From: Polydactylus sextarius
Lineage: Eukaryota > Chordata > Actinopteri > Polynemidae
Direction of reading: 5' to 3'
Assembly (NCBI GenBank): GCA_016801845.1
Contig: CM028928.1
Coordinates: forward strand, 12,866,827 to 12,930,826
Length of the DNA stretch: 64,000 nt
Shown: positions 12,846-24,061 of the stretch, one piece after another
Layout: every line of letters begins with the position of its first letter
Position numbering within the stretch: the stretch's first letter is position 1
Translations under genes and position numbers: made by a program
The notes under the pieces: generated by a model
Database searches by the model: none
The model's input: the letters and a program-made list of their open reading frames with translations, nothing else
Told to the model about the DNA's origin: nothing

Positions 12846-13195
12846 CACCCAATGGATGCCCCAATTTGCGAAAAGGCCGTTTTATCCTCCCTAGTTTGGT
12901 GTGGGAGAACCTGCACATAACTCTGACCTCAACTCAATCCAGTGTCTTTGGAATAAACCAGGACACACACTTAAAACCAGGTCCTAATATCTAACATCAG
13001 TATTGGATTGTGCTAACAGTGGCAGAGGCTGAAAAGGATAAAATCCCTGCAGCCAGGATGCAAAATTCTGTGGAAAGTCTAAACCTAGAAGAGTGGAGGC
13101 AACTAAACATACAGAAGTTCTTGTATGAGATGCAGAGCAATTAAATGCAGGTGTGTATTTTTTTTTTGTGTTTCCACATACTTATCGCCTTATAG
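12846..13195 (+). pseudogene. Tc1/mariner transposase C-terminal fossil
   Basis: Plus-strand reading shows the end of a fish Tc1 transposase: a DAP segment (12854-12862), a GACCTCAACTCAATCCAGTG stretch equivalent to DLNPIEHLW, an ACATCAGTATTGGATTGTGC part, AAATCCCTGCAGCC, and AGAGTGGAGGC (RVEA). It is broken by several stops and frameshifts. The right end, TCCACATACTTATCGCCTTATAG, resembles the Tc1 inverted terminal repeat. The 5' half and left terminal repeat are not seen. Confidence 0.8.
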
Positions 13196-14129
13196 AAAAT
13201 TATCAATCTGGAAAGATTTCTCAGGCTATGTTTTTTTTTTTTCTTTTCCACAAATATAAAAAAAGGAAAAGCTGTTTTTCTACCCAAACAGTTACCTGTG
13301 CCCTGTGAAAAGAATGCACTATGGAGAGAAAGCTGCAGTGCACAGCTGGTTCTTTATAGATAAGCAGAGGTTAAGAGGAACTCACAACACTGAGGTTTAT
13401 TATTCTCATAATTATGATCATAATGTTTTGCAAAATATTCAGGATTATTGAGTTCCAGTAGCTGAAGGTTCAGCCGGTCTGTTCAGCTAAAGTCTCAGTC
13501 GAACATTAATAATTGCCAATAACAAAGAGTGATTTTTCTTGACTTTTTGGTGGAGAATGTTCATGCCAGTCCCCCAAAACCAGTGTGTGGGCACCTGTGT
13601 CCCAGGTTAATCAGCTGCTCTGTAATTATGGGAAACAGCATTTTTCTGCAACACTTCCTTGTAAACTGCAGACTTTTTAGGGGATCAGTAAATCAAGACG
13701 GAAGGAAAAAAAACACAAACTCAATGAAAATCTTTGAGCATAATAGACTTATAGTACAGAAGTTTTTTTTTTTTTTTTAATTAAGATAAATGCAAACAGT
13801 GCATGTCTGTCAGTGTTTGTGTTTTTTTTTAATCTCTTACATTGTGCTGTGGATTAAAAAAATATGAAAGTAGTCGTCGTCAAACTGAGGAGCAGAATGT
13901 GAGAATGTGAAGCATCCTGAAAAAAACAGTAGCAGGTATTTTCTGTGTTTTATAAAACTATAGGTGTGCACAAGCAAAACATCTGTAAATATACAAATGA
14001 TGCGTGTACAGTTAAATCTCCAGTTTAGTATATAAGGCACTAATTGGTCTCCAATGGAGACTGCAACATAATAACAGCATTAAGTCTTATTTCCTTGTAG
14101 ATTTCACTGTAGCAAAGAAACTAATTGAA

Positions 14130-14510
14130 ATTCACAGTCTGGGAAGTGAATTTTGGGACTGTGTCGCTTCATTGCTAAATTGAGCAAAATGTGTTCTCTG
14201 AAAAGGATTTTGTGCAGCGGAGGGAACCACATTTTCCCTGGGGAAATATATCAACATTTCTGCCGTGCTCCAGCAAAAATGACTATGTAGCCATGGGTGT
14301 ACGCCGCTCAGCCATTCGCTATGGCTGTGTTGTGGAATCCAGAGTGAGATAATGGCGTCTAGACAAATTCGGCATTGACATTTTACATGTGTCTTTTCCA
14401 CAGAAAGGAATACAAATGAATATGGCCGCTGCTGTGAAGACGATTTGTGTTTGAGTTTGTGTTTGTGTTGCAGCGGCTCATGTCTGAGGAGTTTGTCTCT
14501 CTGCATCAGC
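14130..14510. other. CpG-retaining block with 124-codon minus-strand open frame
   Basis: The minus strand is open from 14506 to 14132. The translation has no domain I recognise, is rich in His/Ser/Gln and shows no splice or codon pattern of a real exon. The stretch keeps several CpG and few low-complexity runs, so a conserved non-coding element is a better guess than a gene. Confidence 0.25.
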
Positions 14511-16875
14511 TCTCACTTTTCATTAGAGAGAAGCTGTGTGCCTTCACTTTCATGGTGCATATTTATTGAGATATCATGACACACAGAGTGAGGGATCATC
14601 TCAAAATTTTTGAGTATTATTTTTGCTACAGTGTGTTTATTCAGTAATCATAGGACAGAGGAGGCTGCAAGTGGGAAGTGGTGGAACAGTTAATAAATTC
14701 AGGATCAAGAATCTTTGTTTAGTGTTTATTACAGCATGATATTAGCCTTAACAAAATAGTGAAGATGTAAGCTCTGTCATGCAAACCTCAAAGGAGTAGA
14801 GAGAGAGATTTCAAACTGTCAGGTTTATCTCATGCACAATTGCTTGCACACACAACAAGTGATAAAGTGCAAACACCGTCAGGGCTTCATATCTGCAAAT
14901 GAAATGGTTCCTTCTGCCATGGTGCTGGGAAAGCAAATTGACGGAGGAAAACAACAGTAACCTCTACTGGGACAAACTTTGTTAGAGCTTCACAAACAAT
15001 AGTAAATAAGCATATGTCTTTATGGCCTGGTAGAGCCACAAATAGCTTGTCAGAAGTGTGAACAGAGCAGTTGCCCTTTATTGCTTTCACTGGTGTTATG
15101 GTGCCTTGGAGTCTCACTCACCTGCTCCACAATAAACGAGGACCTGCTTGCTAACTCAGACCACGTTTACCTTTGGGGCCTGTGTGACTGAAATGCCCCT
15201 TTCATCTAGGAAGGATATGTCTGTCTCAATATCCCTGTGCTGCTTATGGCACTGTGCACACAGAGGAAGAGGTGGAGGAGGAAAAGAGATAGGGGGATGT
15301 TCTTTGTCCACCACAGCATGTACCCCCCTCCGTTTGTGTACCCTCTCCTACCCGTCTTCTAATCTCTGGGGAAAGTGTTGAGAATGCAATCAGTATTTGG
15401 GTGGTGGTGGGGGGTAGCATCTGGAAATGTCTACGAGGAAACAAGGGGATGGTTGACTGGCAGCACCTCCAACCCTCCTCCCACTACCACTTCTGTTCTC
15501 CCACTTGTACCTGTCAGCAGTGCAGTGGTTGAGATCTCAAAGGTTCGCCCGTGCTATTCGCTGGCTGCTCACACAATATCTATTTATCCTCAGCACCAGT
15601 GGCCCTCAGGATCGAGCCTGTGGAGCGAAGCCACATTTGACATGCTACGTCAACACTTTCCGTGTTCTTAAAGGCTCAAATCTGAAGCTCTGACATTGTT
15701 TAACTTTCAGCCAATTTCCTAAAACACACCCAATCAGTTTGAACACGTAAAAAAGACGTGAACACTTTCAAAGGAAAAATCCAACTAAATAAACACAAAG
15801 GTACAAAAGCACAGCCTGTAGTCAAACCTTTTGTAGTTTTCATACCCATTGGCTTTAACAACAGAAACATTTTTGTTAAGAGATTGAGCCAAATGAAAAT
15901 GATGAGTCATCACTCTGAGTTATTTTTAGTCGGAAATCTGGTCAAATCAGATTGTGGCGTCAGTCCTACAGTTTTGAAGAGCAATGCTTCTGTCTAGACT
16001 TAGCAGTTTACAACAACTCACAGATTAGAAGAGAATGTATTGTAGTATGAGTGTAGAATAATAAGAGAAAAGGTCCTCCAGCAGTAGCAGCTTCAGCAGA
16101 CCATAATTCAATAAAACCACAAGTTCCAGGATGCATTTCAAATAAGTAGTTTAGCAATCTGAACGCAGAGAGCTGTCACCTGTTACTTGAAAATAGGAAA
16201 ACAGCAGTTGAGGAACAAGTAGATGGCTCCAGTTGCTTTTTTTTTTTTCTTTTTCCTTATTTTTTTTTTTTATTTCAAGGTGATAGCCTTTATGCTGCTA
16301 TTGGCCATATGACAGCCCCGGAAGGATCTGCTTTATTATATAAAGGTCAAGGTCAGAAACCAAATAAAATTATGGCCGAAAGCAGGACTGTGCTTTTTAA
16401 TAATGGAATCCTCATGTTTAAAAAGATGAAAGTTTTAAAATTCTGAAGGTTGCCAGTGGTGTCCACAGTGTAGTCACCACAGCAGCTTTTCTTCTCATGC
16501 ATATGCTACAAGCAACCAATGCAGGTGTGAGCTGTTAGCTTGAAGGTGTATGCTGCTTCTACTAACATTAACTGCTCAGAGCCCAACAGAATTGATTATA
16601 TCTATGTCTGGTAATTACCACTTGTGGCAAAAGTTAAAGAAAGGAAAAGGCTGAAATTTGATAAACAGCACAAGTCCATTTGTCTGTCCAGCTCACAGCA
16701 GATCTAATGTTGAAGAGGAGCAGACACAGGAAACCACATCAGCACAGCAGTGTCTGTCATTGCCATGGGAAATTATATTTCCTCTTCTGGTCCTGCTGTC
16801 ATTTACCTTGAGTCACCGTATGACGAGCTTTCACATTATTAAAGCCGGTGCACACGCTCCTTCATCTGTCACCGT

Positions 16876-16942
16876 ATTGGCCTCTTCCGCCTGTACCACC
16901 CGATTGGCTGAGGTTGTCATCAATCATATGCTACTGAATTGG
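16876..16942 (-). promoter_or_regulatory. three inverted CCAAT boxes
   Basis: ATTGG occurs at 16876-16880, 16903-16907 and 16938-16942, so three CCAAT boxes face the same way on the minus strand, 27 and 35 bases apart. NF-Y often uses multiple spaced CCAAT boxes. No gene start is visible nearby, so this may be an enhancer or coincidence. Confidence 0.25.
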
Positions 16943-17659
16943 CCAAGCATCCAGATCAATGGTGAGACAGAAGAATGGCTCTGACCTTGGGCTCGTCCCT
17001 TCCATTCAAACCAAAGTCCACAGAAGGTGGAGGTAGAAATTAAACCCCAAAACTAATAGATGAGTGTTTATGGGTGATGTAAAGTCCTCGACCTAAAGCA
17101 TTTACTCTCTGCCCGTCCCTGTCTCTCTTCAGCTTGGCATGAAATTAACTATATTCCAGTGAAGAGGGCTTTTCTTGCTCCAGTTTCACTTCTGACAAGC
17201 TGAGGCTAATGGAGGAGCTGCCCTGGATTAATGTCTTAGCATTTTGGTTAAAGTGCCCTCTTGGTTGAGTAAGTGTTTGAGTTGTTTGTTGGTGTCATTG
17301 AATTACTTTGCCCTTTTGCGTTAGGCAGAAGTCAGCTCAAAAGGCAATTAGTCAAAAAGGAGCATCATCCCTCATCTATTCTGCCCAAGACAGATTGTTC
17401 AGTTGAATGCAGTATTGAGTTAGGTTAATCTCGCTCTGCAGACTTGTCATTAAATGAATATTTTGTCACCGCTGAGCTTTTTGTTGCTTTAACAGCAGCT
17501 TAATCTACTACAGAAGATTTTCTTTGACAAACTGAGGTTGATTGGTGAAGTCGTTCATTTTCTGCAGACAGAAATTGTATTTGTCTGAAGTTTAAAACTT
17601 AGTTTTGTAGCACTGTCTGCTACCAGTGTGAAGGAGATGTATCTATGTACTCTCAAGCT

Positions 17660-17682
17660 TTTAAAAAAAAAAAAAAAAAAAA
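17660..17682 (+). repeat. poly-A run
   Basis: About 22 A without a recognisable element before it. Confidence 0.9.
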
Positions 17683-18040
17683 ACCTTACTGACAATTTAC
17701 ATTCTGAGCATGTTTTTCTTTGGTGCATTTACTTTTTTTGGCTTAAAAACACTTGTATTTTTTTCTAATTTAAAATCTCAAATTATTCAAACCCTACAAG
17801 GGTAGACAATTTGTAAAACAGTTTAATGTTTGATTTTTTTTTTTTTTAATATTCAATGAGCACATTCAATGAGCCATCAAAAAACAAAAATAACGTAACA
17901 TTTCTTCAGACTTGCAACAAAATCAAAGCTGTTTCAGAAATGAAGGATGGGCCTCTTTCTTTCTCCCTTTTAACACGAGAGCAGCAATGTACAAAGCTTT
18001 ATCTGCTGTGAGCCATTTGCTCCCCAGTCATGATTGATTG

Positions 18041-18066
18041 AAGTGCTTCATGAAACTGAAGCACTT
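18041..18066. repeat. 10-bp hairpin, 6-base loop
   Basis: AAGTGCTTCA, loop TGAAAC, then TGAAGCACTT. Confidence 0.85.
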
Positions 18067-20221
18067 TGTTAATGCTTGGCAGCACAGCGGAACATGTAGG
18101 TTGAGCTTCACCATATTGCCACGATAGAGTGTTTAGGGATTTTTCTTTTTCTGAAGTGTCAGTCATTGACCTCCATGTCTCAAAATGAGAAATTTCCTTG
18201 AGGGTTTCCACATCGTCTCCTCTTTAATGTGTACTTACTGACTGTTCTCCTCTAAACCGCCTCTGTTGTAATTGAGATGAGCCACAAGAGACAAAAAAAA
18301 CTTGGAGCCAAGTCAAAACTTTCATCTTTTATTCACAAGCCGTGGCACGAATGCCATTCCAGACTTCCTTTGTATCCAATCCTTACCAAAGATGAATCCT
18401 TTTTTTTTTGCTCTGTGGTATCTCCACATATGGTGCTGGCTTTATATTTTGATAGTCCTATTAATAACAATTTCAATAAAATATAACGGCAGTGAGTCTT
18501 TCAGACACAGGTTTTATTATGAGCAATGGGGCAATTTGGCATAGAAGCATGTGGGTGTTCAAAGAAGGTCCATCACTTATCTAAATAGCGCAGAGTCATA
18601 TGCTGAATGTCAAGTTATTAACTATCGTTGTAATACAAATTCAATGCAGAGGCCAGATTAAATTAGCAAAAATCTGAACTGCTTGCAAATCAAAAAAAAT
18701 GAAAAACTGTTCTGAAATGAATTTGTACAACATTTTTCATCCAGGTGACTTGGAGCAATATGTTTCACTTCCTGTTTTGTACCAAATGATGCTTGGATTT
18801 GATTTTCCAGTTGAGCATTTTGCCCTATTAAGAGAATTCACACTACATGGCAGCCTATATTTGCCCTTATTGTCTGATAATCTGATTATGATTTGATTTA
18901 CAGGGATTTCTTTCTTAAAGCAGGCTTAGCCTCTCCTACCTGTCTTTCTCAAGCTCCATCTAGCCTTGCCTTCGTAGACAATATGTTGAAATTGCCTTCA
19001 GTGCTTCTTCAGACCTTGGGGACTTTTTTTCATTTTGTCTCGTCACTCCCGCCTTGTGATCTGGGGGAATTGAAAAGTCAGTGCTCAATAATGGAATAAA
19101 TGGGTTTAAAAGGGCTGGGGTGGAGAACCGTGTCCTCATCCAGGTATTAGTTAAGAACCCAGGCACAATATCAGGCTCATGTTTGATACTCTGTCGACCA
19201 TGGAATCTCCTCAAACTGCATATTTGTTGGTTCATTGGCTGTCCCCTGTTACATATGATGTCTAACAAGGTATATATTGAATTATTTTGATTTTATTTTA
19301 TGTTAATTTGTCACACAGAGTAGCACAGACACTAGAAATGATTGCATAATTATGAACAAATAACTTCCACTATTATTAATTATGTTGAGCAACAATGTAG
19401 CCTCTGTAATTAATGTGTTTACCACCTTTAATTAAATTCTAATGCAAACACATAAAGGATAAAGTTTAAATTTTGTGTATTAATCCATTTTTTTCCTGAA
19501 AGGGCTCAGACAGGGATTTATGCTCATTTAATGCATTTTACATCACATGATTTGTTTATACATCAATATAAACACATAATCCAACCAGGAAATCAATGGT
19601 GCAACTTAATTTTCCTGCTTTCCCCTTCATGATTGGAATGCAACTAATCACACGGACGGTTGAGTGTGTAAAACCATAAACTACAAACAATTTAAATCTG
19701 AGTCGGACTTCACTTTGTCAGATGAAGGGAAGCTTTTGTTTGTGGCGGTGGCAGCAACTGGCTGCTTTAAGCGGAGTGAAATATCTGACGTCAAGGTGAA
19801 AAATGCTTGTCCAGCACCTGAGCCAGGTCTCTAGATGGACCAGATGGACCCGCTGAGTTTTTACAAGATGACTTCCTGAAATGTCTCTCAGATATTGGTG
19901 AACGTACACTCAGTTTCATACTTGAATGCCCATAACGTATTTACTATAAAAACCCCCCAAGCCTTTATTATCCTCGGCTGAATAGAAAACCAAACTTTTA
20001 TTGGAGGCTTTATATCCAATTTTCCCTCGTTTATGTCCATTAGATCAAATTTTAGTAAGATGCCTCCATGTTTTATAATCTGTTTCTGCAGTTAGGTTTG
20101 TGTTACTGCTTTTATGTTAACACAAACTGAACACATCTTAGAGTTCCTTAAACATTTGCACACTAAAAGCCCTCCAGGTATTCAGTGTGTAGCATCACTT
20201 TTATTCTGAATTCTATCTAGA

Positions 20222-20247
20222 ACTAGACTAGACTAGACTAGACTAGA
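20222..20247 (+). repeat. (ACTAG)n pentanucleotide repeat
   Basis: Five copies of the ACTAG unit. Confidence 0.9.
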
Positions 20248-22049
20248 TTGATGAAATGTGTATGAAGCTTTGAGAGTAAAAGCATCTTAAATAAACAAAT
20301 CACCTAAGTTAATGAAAAACAGTGCATTCTAACAGTATTTCTGCAAATTCCTGCAATGTGCATTAGGCAAAATGCTCCACTAATATAGATTGGGCATTGG
20401 TTGATGAATACATTTTCTTCAGAATGTATGATGCACTTTCAAGGAGACGGTGTTGTGAAATAAACGTTGCCTGATATAAACAAGATTTTTTTTATTTCTT
20501 CCAAATGGGCAGACTCAAACAAGGAACATAAACTCTGCCTCTGCAGCGTCGGCAAGGCTGGAACCCACTTCCTGTCTGAGTTCTCTAAGAATACTACATC
20601 TTTTGTGCGCTTTCACCTGATAAACTGTACAAAAGCACATTTTGGATATATACTTCTGGACAATGTTTGACAGCATTTGTGGTTTAGTCATCATTTAGAC
20701 ACTTAAAAGTGATGGAAGAAGTTCCTACCTGATCTATATTCACAACTTGGCACACTTGGCTAACTGCTGTATGAAGTGATCTTTGTTATTTTGACAATAT
20801 AAAACAGGGTTTCTGAAAAGAATGCGTTGATCCACTATGTCAAATGGTTATTAACATCCATACAGATTTTAACATTTTATGTGGATTGAATACTGGCCAT
20901 CATGTCACAGCCTATACCCAATTCATACCGTTTGACAGCATAAAAATCTTGTATATCAATATAACCTGGCCTTATATTACCTTACATTAAAAATGGTTCC
21001 AATCATTTAACAGTGTAATGCAGAGAGTGTATAGACTCCACACCCACCTCTCTGGTTTCAAACACTGTTGTACAGTCAGACAAACTCTTAGTTCAAAACA
21101 TAGTCAGGCTTCTTATTTGTTCCAACAGATGACACTACTTTTTATTACTTAATTAACATATTGTATATACAAATACACAGTTTTCTGCTTCTTTCTTAAC
21201 TAAATAAAATCACACTTGAAAGTGTTTGCCAAGCTGGACTGAGTAAATTAAACCTGACCGAAAACTTCCACAACTTTTGTCATCACAAAAGTTTGTGCTG
21301 CCCTTAGTTAAACCATTCAGTCTTTTTCAATCCCAGGTCAAATGCAGCTCATTGTTGTTGTTGCCTTTTGCAGCGTCTCATTCACCAGCTGCTGGCACTG
21401 GCTAGTGTTACACTAGCATACAACCGGTCGTTCCATTTTGGCACTTTGGCTTACCACACTGTAGCTATAAATGCTACATAAATTTAGATTGGTCTCTCAC
21501 CGTGCCCAGGACCAATCCTCCAGAGAAGTGGGGGTAATTTACGAGGTGAGATTCGTAGCACGAATATATCACCACCACTTTATTACAGCCCATCACGGGG
21601 ACTGATTAAATTGAACTGCAGATTGGTAGACGGCAGTAGACACCTCATTCAGTGGGAGACACAAACTCAAGTGTAAGGAACTTGGTAGACATGCAAACAT
21701 CATAAAACAACTAAAGCTTGTAGTGTAGCTTCTGTTCAGTGCATTCTGTTGTAGTTCTGCTGTTTATTTTATGAGCACAGACATTTTTGTTTCCCGTCTG
21801 TTCTTCTGTTTTCCCTCACCCTCCCTTCTTCTCTTTATTTCTTTGCCCACCTGCCAACTCTAGAATCACAAACACACACACACACTCACGCGCCTTTGCC
21901 TCTCTAAAGCTGTGATGAAGATGTAAAGAATGGCATTTGGCTGTGTTCACTAGTAGATGACTCTCCCGTGGCCAGCCGGTCAGATTACATTTAAAGCTCC
22001 AGTTTAGTTCAGGTGCTGAACCCGCCAAAGAAACACCCAGCCTCTTGTG

Positions 22050-22684
22050 AAGAAGAGCTCAGCTTGGGAGGGAGAAAGGTAGGGACAAGACTGAGAATGA
22101 ATCAGGGGAGTGAGATAGAGCAAGAGAGAGAGAGAAAGAGAGAGAATAGGCAAACGCATACTGTCTGCAGCAACTACAAGTGAGACTCCGAGAAGGCGAC
22201 TTGTCTTGGAGAGACAAAGACTGATAAACCCTCTAACGGAGCACAGTCAATGAGAAAGATCGAGAGGCTGTGAAAAGTCAAAGAGGGATAGGCAGAGCAA
22301 CGTGGAGCGAAGGGGAAGCAAGCAGGGGGTGGGGGGAGACAGTCTGAGCGAGTGAAGTCAGTGAGTACACGTTTCCCAAGAGCACATCCTGGCGAATGGA
22401 TCTCCACGCATCAGACTGAATCTTTGTCGTTATGTGATTGATTGGCCAACGTGGAAGTGTGCTTGGAGTGTGCCAGTCAGCTAACAGGTAGAAGGGAAGG
22501 GAAAAGAGGCGGGGGTTTGAGGGTGAGTTGTGGTCTTGGGCTCGAGGAAGAGAGGGCTTCACTAATCCTCCCACTTTAGGTGAAGCTTTGCACTCGCTCG
22601 GCACTTGTCCAGAGGACTTTTCAGTATTGAGAAAGGCGAGAAGAAGAAGAGAGCACTGGAGGAGCTTTTGCTGTCACTTCAGTC
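22050..22684 (+). promoter_or_regulatory. GA-rich putative 5' leader/promoter of the 22.7 kb exon
   Basis: A purine-rich stretch with a (GA)n-type run at 22111-22146 and many G runs (for example 22322-22340) precedes the candidate exon. It has more CpG than the surrounding kilobases but less than the DPP6-L leader. GA-rich tracts are common near transcription starts in vertebrate neuronal genes. A frame at 22528-22764 without a true ATG overlaps it and is not taken as coding. Confidence 0.35.
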
Positions 22685-22735
22685 ATGTCAATGCTAATTG
22701 CGACCCAGCAGATCGATACCACCACCTCCAAAATG
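22685..22735 (+). CDS. candidate alternative first coding exon of dpp6 (17 codons)
   Basis: ATG at 22685 opens a 17-codon frame, MSMLIATQQIDTTTSKM, that runs into donor ATG|GTAAGG in phase 0. That is the phase used by the DPP6-L exon 10 kb downstream, so it could join the same second exon. An in-frame TGA at 22628-22630 shows this is the first Met of the frame, and G is at -3. The 600 bases before it are GA-rich and look like an untranslated leader. I do not recognise the 17 residues as a named DPP6 N-terminus. It could also be a chance ATG-plus-donor or the first exon of another transcript. Confidence 0.45.
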
Positions 22736-23995
22736 GTAAGGATAAAGCTGCACTTATAGTCTAGTGTGCATACTAAAGAACTGTTGAGTCGGATCTTTGG
22801 CTGTGACTGCAGCTTAGCGTTTGTGATTTATGTCTCTGTGTTAAAGCCCATGTGGTTTGCATGACACTAATTCACTGTAAACAGACTTTTATACCTGCTG
22901 TTGTGTCACAGTATAGTTTAATTGTGCAGTTTTAGCATGTTACGATCACATCCACACAGACATGAGTCTAAGGCAAGCATTAATTATGACTTGCAGTGTA
23001 AGTGTGTATCTGTCCTGTTAGAAGACATGAGTTACCATGTTGGTAGCGCCTCTGGACCATGAGCATTATATCGTCCTGGTACATTGACAGGCGGACCGCT
23101 GTGTTGATGGGTTAGTGCTGCCCCTGGGGGCTCTCTTTCATAACTCACTCGCCACCTCTCAAGGATCCTGGGCGAAGGTGGAAGTTAAATCAGACTCTCC
23201 ACAATTGTCATTAAATCCTAAAACCTCCTTTCCACTCATCTTCTTGCCTTCTTTATTTGCTCACCCTGCCCCCTGGTTTGAACTGTTGGCAAGCTCAAAG
23301 TCAAAGTTTTTGTTACATCAGCAGATTTGACAGAAAGTGTCTCAGGGAGGTGGAGGAGGAGGGGTGGTCAGGAGTGATTCTTTTATTGCTTGTGTTTGCC
23401 TGTTAGGTGATGAAATGTACGTGGCTTCAACACATTTGTCAGGTGGCCTTGGCTACAATGGCTTTGGGAAATTATGTAAGTTGGAGAATATATGACAAGA
23501 ATGTGATGTTTTTCTACTGAAATAGTCAAGTTTCACGGGTGTGAGGAGGCTCTGTAGTTTTTCCAGTAGAAGTAGTATTTCAACAGTTTTATTCCTGTAA
23601 TAGCCAAAAGCCTCAAGGTAGCATCCAGATGTTTTTTATTTTTTTGTTTTTGTTTTTGTTTTTTTGCTTGACTTGACTTGAGAGAATGCAAAGCAGGTTG
23701 GAGTAGAAGGTGTAAGGAAGTTGCCATTTGATTTTTTTTTTTTTTTTAATTTGTAGTTGAGAATACTTTTTCTTTACCAAGGTTGTGGACAATAATGTTT
23801 TTGCTCTTTAGAAACTTTAATCATCTTGTTGTGACTTATCCTGCTGCACCCATTTTTCTATTTAAACCAAAGGAATCATTATTTCAATGTCATCTAATAA
23901 CTGCTTCAAATATACGACCACCACATTTGCTGTGGCGCTCCATCGAGGGAATATTTAAACAGTTATGAGTTTCAGCTTTAATGTAGTGAACAGAC

Positions 23996-23998
<3 letters not shown>

Positions 23999-24061
<63 letters not shown>
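23999..24061 (+). repeat. (GT)n microsatellite
   Basis: About 30 GT units with one T interruption, a likely polymorphic locus and possible Z-DNA former. Confidence 0.97.

Larger units (their letters stand above)
13196..22049. other. non-coding DNA upstream of the first candidate dpp6 exon
   Basis: It holds poly-T/poly-A runs, the open-frame block at 14.1-14.5 kb, the CCAAT trio near 16.9 kb and a small pentanucleotide repeat. The frame of 108 codons at 16658-16984 has no homologue I recognise. No other gene is visible. Confidence 0.55.

Noticed and set aside
22012..22020. RE1 right half GGTGCTGAA near the 22.7 kb exon
   Set aside because: No left half at any accepted spacing; it also belongs to a small GTTCAG/CTGAAC palindrome.
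22528..22764. 78-codon frame overlapping the 22.7 kb exon
   Set aside because: It begins with GTG and reads through the splice donor in another frame.
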